Shown piece after piece: positions 7,176 through 15,150 of a DNA stretch of 64,000 bases (its first letter is position 1; every line of letters begins with the position of its first letter). The notes beneath the pieces are model-generated. The model had not been told where the DNA came from, ran no database searches, and saw nothing but the letters and a program-made list of their open reading frames with translations. The stretch comes from Candidatus Binataceae bacterium (lineage in GTDB: Bacteria > Desulfobacterota > Binatia > Binatales > Binataceae). A program made the translations under genes and the position numbers. The stretch covers positions 1 to 64,000 of the forward strand of contig DATJMX010000035.1 in assembly GCA_035508495.1 (NCBI GenBank), given 5' to 3'.

Positions 7176-9029
7176 TTGGACGATACTGCGCAGCTTTGCA
7201 TGGGGTGCATGGGCGATCGAGGCAACGCCGCGATCTGCCCGACGTGCGGCTACGACGAGAACTCGCCGCCGACCGTCGCGTTTCAGCTCCCGCCGCGCGC
7301 GGTCCTCAACGAGCAATATATCGTCGGCCGCGCGCTCGGCGCCGGCGGCTTCGCGATCACCTATCTCGGGTGGGACATCAGGCTCGCGCGCCGCGTCGCG
7401 ATCAAGGAGTACATGCCGAGCGGACTCGCAAGCCGCGCGGGAGACACCAGCCAGGTCGTGCCGCACAGCGGTCCTTCCAAGGAAGACTTCGCTTACGGCC
7501 TCGAGCGCTTCCTCGACGAAGCGCGGATGGTCGCGCAGTTCGAGGGCCATCCGGGAATCATAGCGGTCACGAATTTCTTTCCGGCGCACGGCACCGCGTA
7601 CCTCGTGATGGAATATCTCGAGGGCACAACCTTAAAGGATTACTTAAAGGATCGCGGCGGACGGCTCGCCTTCGACGAAGCGCTCGACATCATGACGCCG
7701 GTGATGGACGCGCTGCGCGAGGTGCATCGCGTCAACGTGCTGCATCGCGATATCAGCCCCGACAATATCTACGTCACCTCGGGGGGCCTGATTAAGCTGC
7801 TCGACTTCGGCGCCGCGCGCCAGGCTCTGCGCGATCGCAGCCAGCGAATGTCGGTAATCCTCAAAGTCGGTTACGCACCCGAGGAACAGTATCGCAGCAC
7901 CGGCAACCAGGGGCCGTGGACCGACGTTTATGCGGTCGGCGCAACGTTCTATCACCTGATTACCGGTTCGATTCCGCCGCCTTCGATCGATCGCCTCGCC
8001 GAAGACACGATTCAGCTTCCTAGCACGCTCGGCTGTGATATCCCGCCAGTGGCAGAGCAGGCGCTGATGACGGCGCTGTCGGTGCGCGCGGCGCATCGCT
8101 ATCCGACGATCCAGGATTTCCAGGCCGCGATTGGAATTCCAGTCGCGCCGGGACCAGGCCCGGTACCAGGACCGATTCCGCCGCGGCCAAAGAATTTTCT
8201 TGAGCAGTTAAACGCCTGGCTGAAGACGCTGCCGCCGTGGGGTGCGCCGGCTATCGGCCTGGGTCTTATCGCAATTGCGTTTCTGGTCGGCTTCCTCGGG
8301 TTCCATCGCAAACCGAAGCGCCAGTACACGGCGTACACCAGCAACCAGCCCTTCGATCAGAGCACGAACGCTGGGGCACAACCCTCGACGCAACCGGGAC
8401 AACCCTCGACGGCGCCATCCAACCAGGCCGTGAACTCCAACATTTACAATCCTTACGCGACGATCACTGCCGCGCACAGCGGTGAGATCGCGCCGCTCAA
8501 CGATACCTGGCCACTGCCCGACCTCGACACGATGGCGCAGAAGGCGCTGGTGCGCGCGCAGCAGTGGGCACAAGATGCCGAGTTGGTTGAAATCGATGTG
8601 TCGCTTACACAACAACCGGCCAACGTCGCCTACCCGTTTTACATTCACACCAGTGCCGGCATGATCATGGTGCGGCTCAGCTTCTATTCGCCGATCAAGC
8701 AGCAGGCGATCATGCTCACCCCCAACGCGCCGGATAATCCCGGGCAGACCGACGGCGACCTTTACAGCATGGGCTACGTCGATTGGGGCAACAAGGTTGC
8801 GATCCCGGCGCAATTCCTCAGTCTCGGCGACGCCATCCGGCAGGCGCATCTGATGGGGATGCAGGCGCGCATGATCAGCAGCGCGACGCTCGAATACAAC
8901 GAGGAAGGCACTTCACAGGGCGGCGTCAATACGTCGGGCCTCAAGTGGGTGCTGATGCCGGCGTTCGGCGACGGCGTGTTCGCGATCAACGCCCAGGTCC
9001 CGCAGGGCGGCACCGCGCAGAACCAGTAG
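7176..9029 (+). CDS. Membrane-anchored Ser/Thr protein kinase with N-terminal zinc ribbon and extracytoplasmic sensor domain
   Basis: 617 residues from a TTG start preceded by AGAGAGG. Domains in order: zinc ribbon with Cys8, 11, 21 and 24; kinase at about 45-320 with the glycine loop LGAGGFAITY, Lys77, the catalytic loop HRDISPDN (Asp192), DFG (Asp210) and GYAPEEQY; a Pro-rich linker; one membrane helix at about 357-376; a Gln/Thr/Ser-rich stalk; and an outer domain of about 180 residues with no recognised fold. The variant RDISPDN instead of RDLKPEN marks a bacterial subfamily often found beside FHA and PP2C genes. The arrangement suggests that an envelope signal controls phosphorylation of the channel or FHA proteins. 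Confidence 0.85.
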   Translation: MDDTAQLCMGCMGDRGNAAICPTCGYDENSPPTVAFQLPPRAVLNEQYIVGRALGAGGFAITYLGWDIRLARRVAIKEYMPSGLASRAGDTSQVVPHSGPSKEDFAYGLERFLDEARMVAQFEGHPGIIAVTNFFPAHGTAYLVMEYLEGTTLKDYLKDRGGRLAFDEALDIMTPVMDALREVHRVNVLHRDISPDNIYVTSGGLIKLLDFGAARQALRDRSQRMSVILKVGYAPEEQYRSTGNQGPWTDVYAVGATFYHLITGSIPPPSIDRLAEDTIQLPSTLGCDIPPVAEQALMTALSVRAAHRYPTIQDFQAAIGIPVAPGPGPVPGPIPPRPKNFLEQLNAWLKTLPPWGAPAIGLGLIAIAFLVGFLGFHRKPKRQYTAYTSNQPFDQSTNAGAQPSTQPGQPSTAPSNQAVNSNIYNPYATITAAHSGEIAPLNDTWPLPDLDTMAQKALVRAQQWAQDAELVEIDVSLTQQPANVAYPFYIHTSAGMIMVRLSFYSPIKQQAIMLTPNAPDNPGQTDGDLYSMGYVDWGNKVAIPAQFLSLGDAIRQAHLMGMQARMISSATLEYNEEGTSQGGVNTSGLKWVLMPAFGDGVFAINAQVPQGGTAQNQ

Positions 9030-9035
9030 CGATAG

Positions 9036-9911
9036 TCACTTCAAATCGGTGAGCAGCACCGAAACGTCGCGCGTCGGATGCGTGAGAATCTCATTCGGCG
9101 GCTCGCCCTTCAGATAAGCGTTCATGAAATCGACGGTATAAGCCATGATCTGCCGGTGAGCGATGTGGCCGACGTTGGTCCAGGCGAAATGCGTGGCGCC
9201 CTGGAACACGACGAGCAGTTTAGGCCGTGGTGACTGAGTGTATGCGGCGCTGATCCAGGGCGTGATGAGGAGATCGGCCGTGCCGCCCTGGTACATCACC
9301 GGCGATTCGAGTCCGCCGAGCGTCTTCTGGGCAACAAATGGATGGCAGTACGGCGCCAGCGCCAGCACCGCTTTGACACCGTCGAGCTTCCAACTCGGCC
9401 ACGCCCCGGCGAGACCGAGCACGGTATAGCCGCCGAGCGAGTGACCCATCAGTCCGAGCCGCGACCAATCGATCTGCGAGTTGTAATGCTCATCGGCGCG
9501 AAGCGCGGCAATGAGTTTGCGGATGTCGTCCGCGCGATCGCGATAAGTCGTATCGTTCCACTGTTCCGGATGGACAAAGGGAACTTCCGGCGCCAGGCCC
9601 TCGTTTCGATTGCCGCCGCAGGACGCGTCGCGATGGTCGGGCGCGAAAACGAGGTAGCCCGCCGATGCGAGCGCTTGCGTCAGGAACTCCGACTGCGCGG
9701 CGCATCCATGGAATCCGTGAGAGAAGATGACGATAGGCAACGGGCCGGTCGGAGCGATGTCGGGCGACCATTCGGTGACCTTGAGTCCGGCAAAAGTGAG
9801 CGTCTGCTCAGCGGCCCTCGCATCGAGGCTCGTCAAAAACAATGCTGCGACAACGAGTATCCCGATCAAGATGGTCCAGGTGCGCTTCATATTGTGCATG
9901 CGGAAATCCAT
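9036..9911 (-). CDS. Secreted alpha/beta hydrolase (dienelactone hydrolase/PAF-acetylhydrolase-like)
   Basis: 291 residues with an N-terminal signal peptide (KRTWTILIGILVV, cleavage near ARA-AE) and an alpha/beta hydrolase fold: an oxyanion-type motif FSHGFHG, a nucleophile elbow GHSLGG and a late catalytic His (GATHFAW). It is convergent with the kinase gene, which ends only six bases away. The ATG at 9890 gives a more typical signal peptide than the first ATG at 9911; neither has a clear ribosome site. Ester or lactone hydrolysis in the periplasm is likely; the substrate is unknown. Confidence 0.7.
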   Translation of the reverse strand: MDFRMHNMKRTWTILIGILVVAALFLTSLDARAAEQTLTFAGLKVTEWSPDIAPTGPLPIVIFSHGFHGCAAQSEFLTQALASAGYLVFAPDHRDASCGGNRNEGLAPEVPFVHPEQWNDTTYRDRADDIRKLIAALRADEHYNSQIDWSRLGLMGHSLGGYTVLGLAGAWPSWKLDGVKAVLALAPYCHPFVAQKTLGGLESPVMYQGGTADLLITPWISAAYTQSPRPKLLVVFQGATHFAWTNVGHIAHRQIMAYTVDFMNAYLKGEPPNEILTHPTRDVSVLLTDLK

Positions 9912-9964
9912 GAGCAGTATTGCATAATCGCTCGGCGATGCAGGGGCGACTCGGTCTCGTTGTT

Positions 9965-10732
9965 ATGAATGTAAAGTTGGCAATTTGGATCGCCGTGACG
10001 ATCTCGCTGATCGTCGCCGGCAGCGATGCCGATGCTGCGCCAGTGTTCGCGTCACTGCCCAGTGACTTCGTCGATTTGCATTCGGTCGCGCCGCAAATCG
10101 TCATCGACATGCGCTATGCGACCGACCACGACTTCGCCGGTCATCCCATGCCGGGTTACGAAGCGGCGAAGTGTCTGCTCACGCGGCCGACAGCGCTGGC
10201 GCTTTCGAGCATCGAAAGCGACCTCGCGCCGTTCGGTCTCAGCCTGAAGGTTTACGATTGCTATCGGCCGCAGCGTGCGGTGGATTTTTTTGTCCGCTGG
10301 GCCGCGGATGCGCGCGATCAAAAGATGAAAAAGGAGTTCTACCCGCACATCGACAAGGCCGACCTGATTCGCCTCGGCTATATCGCGTCGCCTTCAGCGC
10401 ACAGCCGCGGCAGCACCGTCGACCTCACGATCGTTCCGCTGCCGTATTGGACTGCGACTTACGATCCGCATCAGCCGCTCGTCGCTTGCGATGCGCCCGC
10501 GTCGCTGCGATTCGCCGACGGCTCGCTCGACATGGGGACTGGCTACGATTGCTTCGATCCGAAAGCAAACACGCACGCGGCGGGAATCATCGGGCAGGAG
10601 CGCGCGAATCGGATGCTGCTTGCCACGGAAATGATCGCGCATGGCTTCCAGCCGTACAAATACGAATGGTGGCATTTCACGCTGAAGAACGAGCCCTACC
10701 CCGATACCTGTTTCGACGCACCAATCCGTTGA
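9965..10732 (+). CDS. D-alanyl-D-alanine dipeptidase (VanX/DdpX family)
   Basis: 255 residues, M15D zinc peptidase. The signal peptide spans about residues 1-25. Zinc ligands are in SAHSRGSTVD (His146, Asp153) and EWWHF (His237), with the catalytic Glu234 and the substrate-binding Arg101 in DCYRPQRA. The enzyme cleaves D-Ala-D-Ala released from peptidoglycan, letting the cell recycle it; with no vanA/vanH nearby a resistance role is not supported. An ATG at 9938 and a TTG at 9920 are also in frame, but the start at 9965 gives the clean signal peptide. Confidence 0.85.
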   Translation: MNVKLAIWIAVTISLIVAGSDADAAPVFASLPSDFVDLHSVAPQIVIDMRYATDHDFAGHPMPGYEAAKCLLTRPTALALSSIESDLAPFGLSLKVYDCYRPQRAVDFFVRWAADARDQKMKKEFYPHIDKADLIRLGYIASPSAHSRGSTVDLTIVPLPYWTATYDPHQPLVACDAPASLRFADGSLDMGTGYDCFDPKANTHAAGIIGQERANRMLLATEMIAHGFQPYKYEWWHFTLKNEPYPDTCFDAPIR

Positions 10733-10802
10733 CCGCCGAATCGATCGCTCGCCGCTTTGGCGCCGTGCGGCATCGCTGCTAGAGTCCAAAAGGGAGACTC
10801 CC

Positions 10803-11594
10803 ATGGAATACCGCACGACGCCCGGGCGGCTGCAGATCGGTGATTTCTCGCTCTACTACGAACGCACGGGCAGCGGTCCGCCGCTGCTTTTTCTGCATGG
10901 CCTCGGCGGCAACCATCTTTCATGGTGGCAGCAGGTGCCCTACTTCATGCGCTGGTACGAGTGCGTCACGGTCGATCAGCGCAGCTTCGGGCTCTCGCCC
11001 GATCCGGACGGCCTGTTCAATCGCGCACATGCCAGCGACCTGTCACGTCTCCTCGACCATCTGAAAATCGAACGCGCGGTCCTGGTCGGGCAATCGATGG
11101 GTGGATGGACGATCGTGGGATGCGCGCTGGAGCAGCCCGATCGAATCGCCGCGATGGTGATGGCGGACACGCCTGGCGGAATCTTCACGCAAAACATGAA
11201 GTTTGAGCGAACGACGCCGCTGCCGGTCGATGCGACACCGCCAATCGGATCGCTGCCCACCTATGCCGCCGATTACTTCGATCGAATCCCGCAGATGGCG
11301 TTTCTATACGACGAGATGCGGATCCTCGGTGCACGGCCCCCGGCGGACGCGGGCGCGCGAATAATCACGCAGCGCTATGATCTCGACGAGATCCGCACGC
11401 GGCTTAAGATGCCGGTGCTGTGTATCGTCGGTGAGCTTGACGTTTTGATAACGCCCGCGATGGTGCAGGAGGTCGCAGGCACTCTGCCGGCCGGACGCTA
11501 TGTCAGCGTTCCGGATTGCGGGCATTCGGTGTATTTCGAGAACGCGCCCGTGTTCAATCAACTCGTGCGCGATTTTCTGAGCGATATCAGGTGA
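10803..11594 (+). CDS. Alpha/beta hydrolase (carboxylesterase/lactonase-like)
   Basis: 263 residues. A classical alpha/beta hydrolase: oxyanion motif LHGLGG (about residue 31), nucleophile elbow GQSMGG (Ser98), acid in GELDVLI and His in the C-terminal PDCGHSVYF. No signal peptide, so cytoplasmic. GGGAG lies just before the ATG. Members act on esters, enol-lactones or haloalkanes; the sequence alone does not discriminate. Downstream there is an independent promoter for the next gene, so this is probably a single-gene unit. Confidence 0.75.
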   Translation: MEYRTTPGRLQIGDFSLYYERTGSGPPLLFLHGLGGNHLSWWQQVPYFMRWYECVTVDQRSFGLSPDPDGLFNRAHASDLSRLLDHLKIERAVLVGQSMGGWTIVGCALEQPDRIAAMVMADTPGGIFTQNMKFERTTPLPVDATPPIGSLPTYAADYFDRIPQMAFLYDEMRILGARPPADAGARIITQRYDLDEIRTRLKMPVLCIVGELDVLITPAMVQEVAGTLPAGRYVSVPDCGHSVYFENAPVFNQLVRDFLSDIR

Positions 11595-11625
11595 TCGAGA
11601 AGCGCCCGGACGGCTAACTAGCGAA

Positions 11626-11654
11626 TTGTTCAACGACAGGCGCCGTCTTATAAT
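11626..11654 (+). promoter_or_regulatory. Sigma70-type promoter TTGTTC-N17-TATAAT for the downstream lipoprotein gene
   Basis: A perfect TATAAT at 11649-11654 is preceded by TTGTTC at 11626-11631 with the ideal 17-base spacer. Transcription would begin about seven bases after the -10 box, that is at or next to the ATG at 11661, implying a leaderless mRNA. No Shine-Dalgarno sequence is present, which agrees. Confidence 0.6.
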
Positions 11655-11660
11655 TGTTGC

Positions 11661-12458
11661 ATGCTGCGAACCGCTAACACCCTGCTCTGTGGCGCCTTGG
11701 CCCTTGGCCTGGCTGCGATGGCCGGGTGCGCGCCGCAACAGACCCCGCACGACGCGACTGGCTCGCAGCCGGGTTCGGTGGCGAACAATGGATGGCAGAA
11801 CAGCGGCGGCGGCTCTGGCACGCTCACTTATGGTCAGCCTTCGCCAGCGGGTACCGTCGCGGGCGGCACCGTCGATCGCCCACGCAGCGAAGCACTTAGC
11901 GAATATCTCAAGAGCCATCATCTGCCTCTCGTGAGCGCGCAGGTGGTTTCGAGTTCGAGTGGCACACCGCAAGTCATCCTGTTTGGCTATGTCGCAACCG
12001 AGTACGGCAAGAGCGACGCCGAACAGAAAGCGCGAACGTACCTCCAGAACCCGAGTGTGCTGGTCGACAATCGAATCCAAATCTCGCCCGAGCTCGCTGG
12101 CGCAAGCTCCAACGGCGGCAATAGCAACGGCTCCGGCAATTCTTCGTATGATCCGTATGCCGCTGGCTCGGTCCAGGATTATCAGAATCAATTCGACCCA
12201 CAGGCAGCGCAGCAACAGTATCAGTATCAGCAGCAGGGCTCCGGCGTCATGTCGCCCGGGATGTCACTCCTGCTCGGCCTACTTGGCGGCGGAATCGGTG
12301 TGGGCGGCGGCAGCGGCGGTTTCGGCGGTGGCTTTGGAGGAGGCGGAGTTGGATTTGGCGGTGGTGGAGGCGGCTTCGGCGTCGGCGGCGGCAGTACCTA
12401 TGGCGGCTACGGATATCCGACTTATCCGCCGGCCCCGACGGGCGGCGGCTTTCCGTGA
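11661..12458 (+). CDS. Glycine-rich lipoprotein of unknown function
   Basis: 265 residues. The signal peptide ends in a lipobox (LAAMAGC, Cys23), so the mature protein should be lipid-anchored. A Gly/Ser/Gln-rich linker leads to a small domain at about 75-150 (LSEYLKSHHLPLVSAQV to VDNRIQISPEL) that resembles a BON-like or secreted stress-protein fold, though this is tentative. The last 80 residues are almost entirely Gly with Phe, Val and Tyr, likely a flexible or aggregating tail. Its stop codon abuts the stop of lptB on the other strand with no spacer. Confidence 0.65.
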   Translation: MLRTANTLLCGALALGLAAMAGCAPQQTPHDATGSQPGSVANNGWQNSGGGSGTLTYGQPSPAGTVAGGTVDRPRSEALSEYLKSHHLPLVSAQVVSSSSGTPQVILFGYVATEYGKSDAEQKARTYLQNPSVLVDNRIQISPELAGASSNGGNSNGSGNSSYDPYAAGSVQDYQNQFDPQAAQQQYQYQQQGSGVMSPGMSLLLGLLGGGIGVGGGSGGFGGGFGGGGVGFGGGGGGFGVGGGSTYGGYGYPTYPPAPTGGGFP

Positions 12459-13259
12459 TTAACGGGCGAGCTTGAAGCGCTCGCCAAGAAAGACCTGTCG
12501 CACCTGGTCACTGGCAACGATCTCCCGCGGTGTCCCCTCGAACAGAATCTTGCCCGAGTGAATCACGTAGGCGCGGTCGATGATCGACAACGTCGCCTGC
12601 ACGTTGTGATCTGACATCAGCACGCCGATACCGCGGTCCTTCAAATATTTAACGACGCGTTGAATCTCGATGACCGTGATCGGATCGATTCCAGCGAACG
12701 GCTCGTCCAGGCACAGGAACACCGGATCGAGAACCAGCGCTCGCGTGATCTCAACGCGGCGGCGTTCGCCGCCCGAGAGAACACCCGCCTTCGAATCTCT
12801 GAGCCGCGCAATCCCGAGCTCGTCGAGCAGAGATTGCAATCGTGCCTGGCGCTCCTCCTCGTTGAGCGGCAGGGTTTCCAGGACCGCGAGCAGATTCTGC
12901 TCGACCGTGAGCTTGCGAAAGACGCTGGGCTCCTGGGGCAGATAGGAAATTCCGCGGCGTGCACGCTGATAGAGCGGCAATCCGGTGATATCTTCGTTGC
13001 CGAACAGGATACGTCCCGCATCGGGCCGCAGCAGACCGACGAGCATATAAAAGGTCGTCGTTTTGCCGGCGCCGTTAGGCCCGAGAAATCCCACCACCTC
13101 GCCCGGATTGACCGTGACGTCGACATGATCGACGACGGCGCGGCCGCCGTAGGATTTGACCAAGCCTTCGCCACGAAGCGGCCGCTCCGAAGCGAAAAGG
13201 TCGGTCTGGGCTGGATTTTTTACGACCCCGATTGTCATGCGCTCCGCGGTAGGCATCAC
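12459..13259 (-). CDS. lptB: LPS export ABC transporter ATP-binding protein LptB
   Basis: 266 residues. ABC ATPase with Walker A GPNGAGKTT (residues 60-68), signature LSGGERRR, Walker B FLCLDEPFAGID and switch His in SDHNV. The combination YLPQEPSVFRKLTVEQN and DEPFAGIDP is diagnostic for LptB, which with LptFG extracts lipopolysaccharide from the inner membrane. It has about 28 extra residues at the N-terminus compared with typical LptB (about 240 residues), so the true start may be the internal ATG at 13238. lptA, lptC and rpoN, common neighbours, are absent here. Confidence 0.9.
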   Translation of the reverse strand: MMPTAERMTIGVVKNPAQTDLFASERPLRGEGLVKSYGGRAVVDHVDVTVNPGEVVGFLGPNGAGKTTTFYMLVGLLRPDAGRILFGNEDITGLPLYQRARRGISYLPQEPSVFRKLTVEQNLLAVLETLPLNEEERQARLQSLLDELGIARLRDSKAGVLSGGERRRVEITRALVLDPVFLCLDEPFAGIDPITVIEIQRVVKYLKDRGIGVLMSDHNVQATLSIIDRAYVIHSGKILFEGTPREIVASDQVRQVFLGERFKLAR

Positions 13260-13404
13260 ATCACCACCACACCACCGATGCTCACCCGAAACATTAATCG
13301 TTTTGGAACGATTATGAAACTTTTCTCATCCAATTAAGCTCCGCCCTGATAGACGTGTTATACCGCGTCCGGTTTCACCCGGCGCCACCTGCGGTCAGGG
13401 GAGT

Positions 13405-14709
13405 TTAGAAAGGATAGTTGACGCCGGCGAATATCGAGCTGCCGTCGCCGGCATAGCCGATATCGACGAATCCCACCACGAATGGCTGCGCCTGCGCCCG
13501 AATTCCGAGGCCGCCGGCAGGATGGAACTGGTTTACCGGATTGTCGGTGAAGTAGTGGGTGACCTTGCCCATGTCTACAAACGGCGCCAACTCGAGTGTG
13601 CCCTGCGTATCGAAGACCTTTGCGCTGTAGACCTTCGTGCGCATCTCAGCGTTGAAGCCCTCGATATTGTTGTCAGTCCAGCGCCCAACGCCCCATCCAC
13701 GCTGAGTCGTGCGATCGGTCAGGAAATCTGTCGCCTCGCCGCCCAGACGCGCCATTGACCAGAAAGGCGGCTCGCCACCGGCCGGCATATACGAAACGTA
13801 TGCGTGCGTTGCAAAGACGATTCGATTGCCCAGTGGGAAGTAATGCCTGATCTCGGTACCGAAACGGTTATAGGACATCGAGCTGCCGAGTCTCCTGTCA
13901 GCCAGCCCGTAATTGAGCTGATAATAACCGCCGCGCGTCGGCAGGTCCGTCGAGTCACGCGTGTCGTAACTGAAAACCGCTCCATTGAATATTTCGCTGC
14001 CCCCGCCCAAACCTTTGACGGTCGGGAATACCTGTGAGGTCGCCGGGATACTGGTGAACCCGCCCGGGCCGAGGCGCTCGTATCGCGGACGGAATAGCCA
14101 CGCGAGCTGCAACTGCTCGCTGAAGTTAAGACCAAGCAGCGATTCCGCGTAGATCTGCTTGGTCATGTAATTCGATTCCTGGGAGTTCGGCGTCATGTTG
14201 CCAATCCCAAAAAAGCGTTCGGTCGGATCGTGCTCCCAAAACAGCCGGCCCGACCACGACCACCATTGCTGGCGCGTCAGCCCGGTTTGATACGAAACAT
14301 CGACGTTGCGCGCCTTGGTTTCTTGCGCGCTCGCGGTCGCATACCAATGAGTATCCGCGGAAGGATACGCGAAATATCGGAAGTCGCCGCCCACACCCAG
14401 CGTGGTGTTCTTGGTGATGTCGGGCGCGAAAATTTCGCTGATATCGCCGTTAGCATCCTTGAACAGCTTCACTGCCATCAGGCCGTAAGTAGTGCCGCCG
14501 TTAGGATCGGTGGTAACGATCGGAATCGGAATTACCGGCCAACTATTGGGGTTGGTCACGGAAAACGGGTCGCTTTGCTGCCATGCGCTGGGATCGAGAA
14601 GCGAAAACGCAGATGCCCTCGAGGCCGCGGTGAACATCGCGAGCATAAGGCCGAGGGCCATCACGCAGCGGATTATTCCGTTTGCTTTGCGAATAGTAAT
14701 CGGTTCCAT
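13405..14709 (-). CDS. BamA/TamA-family outer-membrane beta-barrel protein without POTRA domains
   Basis: 434 residues. A signal peptide (MALGLMLAMFTAASRASA) is followed by a barrel rich in alternating aromatic residues that ends in Phe (GVNYPF), the outer-membrane insertion signature. Motifs of the Omp85 surface-antigen family are visible: SYDTRDSTDLPTRGGYYQL, the TRWG-like RGWGVGRW loop and AGGLGIR near the end. There is no room for POTRA repeats before the barrel, so it is not BamA itself. Function could be protein or small-molecule passage across the outer membrane. It is divergent from the ilvA leader region. Confidence 0.75.
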   Translation of the reverse strand: MEPITIRKANGIIRCVMALGLMLAMFTAASRASAFSLLDPSAWQQSDPFSVTNPNSWPVIPIPIVTTDPNGGTTYGLMAVKLFKDANGDISEIFAPDITKNTTLGVGGDFRYFAYPSADTHWYATASAQETKARNVDVSYQTGLTRQQWWSWSGRLFWEHDPTERFFGIGNMTPNSQESNYMTKQIYAESLLGLNFSEQLQLAWLFRPRYERLGPGGFTSIPATSQVFPTVKGLGGGSEIFNGAVFSYDTRDSTDLPTRGGYYQLNYGLADRRLGSSMSYNRFGTEIRHYFPLGNRIVFATHAYVSYMPAGGEPPFWSMARLGGEATDFLTDRTTQRGWGVGRWTDNNIEGFNAEMRTKVYSAKVFDTQGTLELAPFVDMGKVTHYFTDNPVNQFHPAGGLGIRAQAQPFVVGFVDIGYAGDGSSIFAGVNYPF

Positions 14710-14964
14710 CCCACGATCACTCCGCCACGTCCACCTCAGCCGCCACCAACCGCGCCGCGCATTGAGACACTTGCGCGGCCAGCAACGGTACGCCCCCGAA
14801 ATTGCTCATCAAAATACAGATATTCCCGATCGGATGAAACCCGGGCGTTTAATCCGCGTCTTCTCCAGATTGTGCTCCCGCTCGCCAAGTCTGCTCGCCT
14901 TTCATTTGCGCGTTTGATTGACCCGAACTTTGTTATTCACGTAGCATCAAGAGCTGACCAGCTC

Positions 14965-15042
14965 ATGCGCAACCGCATCTCCGCCATCGCCATTATTATG
15001 ATGATTACCCTGGCGGGTGGGGTGCGCGCCGAGCTGCGTTAA
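14965..15042 (+). CDS. Isoleucine-rich leader peptide of the ilvA attenuator (IlvL-like)
   Basis: A 25-codon reading frame (ATG 14965, TAA 15040) with five Ile codons among residues 5-14 (14977, 14986, 14992, 14995, 15004), followed by Leu and Val codons. It lies between the divergent Omp85 gene and ilvA and is followed by an antiterminator and a terminator. The frame itself resembles ilv leader peptides of enterobacteria in composition only. The ribosome site is weak (AAGAG about 11 bases upstream, next to the small hairpin 14951-14964). The alternative, a chance signal-peptide-like frame, is less likely given the RNA structures around it. The 255 bases before it (14710-14964) show no gene and no convincing promoter. 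Confidence 0.65.
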   Translation: MRNRISAIAIIMMITLAGGVRAELR

Positions 15043-15075
15043 TCAACTCGGAATTTGCAACAGACCCCTCTCGCC
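15012..15075 (+). promoter_or_regulatory. Antiterminator pairing of the ilvA attenuator
   Basis: The 12 bases at 15012-15023 (GGCGGGTGGGGT), inside the leader frame just after the Ile codons, can pair with 15064-15075 (ACCCCTCTCGCC), which contains the 5' arm of the terminator. Ten Watson-Crick pairs, one G-U and one mismatch are possible. A ribosome stalled at the Ile codons would leave 15012-15023 free and so prevent terminator formation; one at the stop codon 15040 would cover it. Confidence 0.6.
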
Positions 15076-15096
15076 GCGATGGCCCGGAGGGGTTTT
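15064..15096 (+). terminator. Rho-independent terminator (attenuator) upstream of ilvA
   Basis: Stem ACCCCTC (15064-15070) with GAGGGGT (15087-15093), an inner GCC/GGC helix, then TTTT at 15093-15096 and a second T run at 15099-15102. It lies 55 bases before the ilvA start and no plus-strand gene other than the leader precedes it, so it can only act on the ilvA transcript. Confidence 0.75.
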
Positions 15097-15150
15097 GCTT
15101 TTCGGCATCTCCGTGGCTGGCGGCAAGGGGCGAGGCCAGGGAGAATTGCG

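Noticed and set aside
3239..9029. Type VI secretion or Zorya defence system
   Set aside because: FHA, PP2C, kinase and ExbB-like genes are present, but there are no Tss genes, no OmpA-domain ZorB and no ZorC/ZorD/ZorE-type genes.
10000..10732. Vancomycin resistance gene vanX
   Set aside because: The family motifs fit, but no vanH, vanA or vanRS genes are near and a signal peptide is present, so a recycling role is more likely.
14710..14964. Promoter for ilvA
   Set aside because: TTGATT/TTGACC-like hexamers occur near 14914-14923 but no -10 box with acceptable spacing was found.
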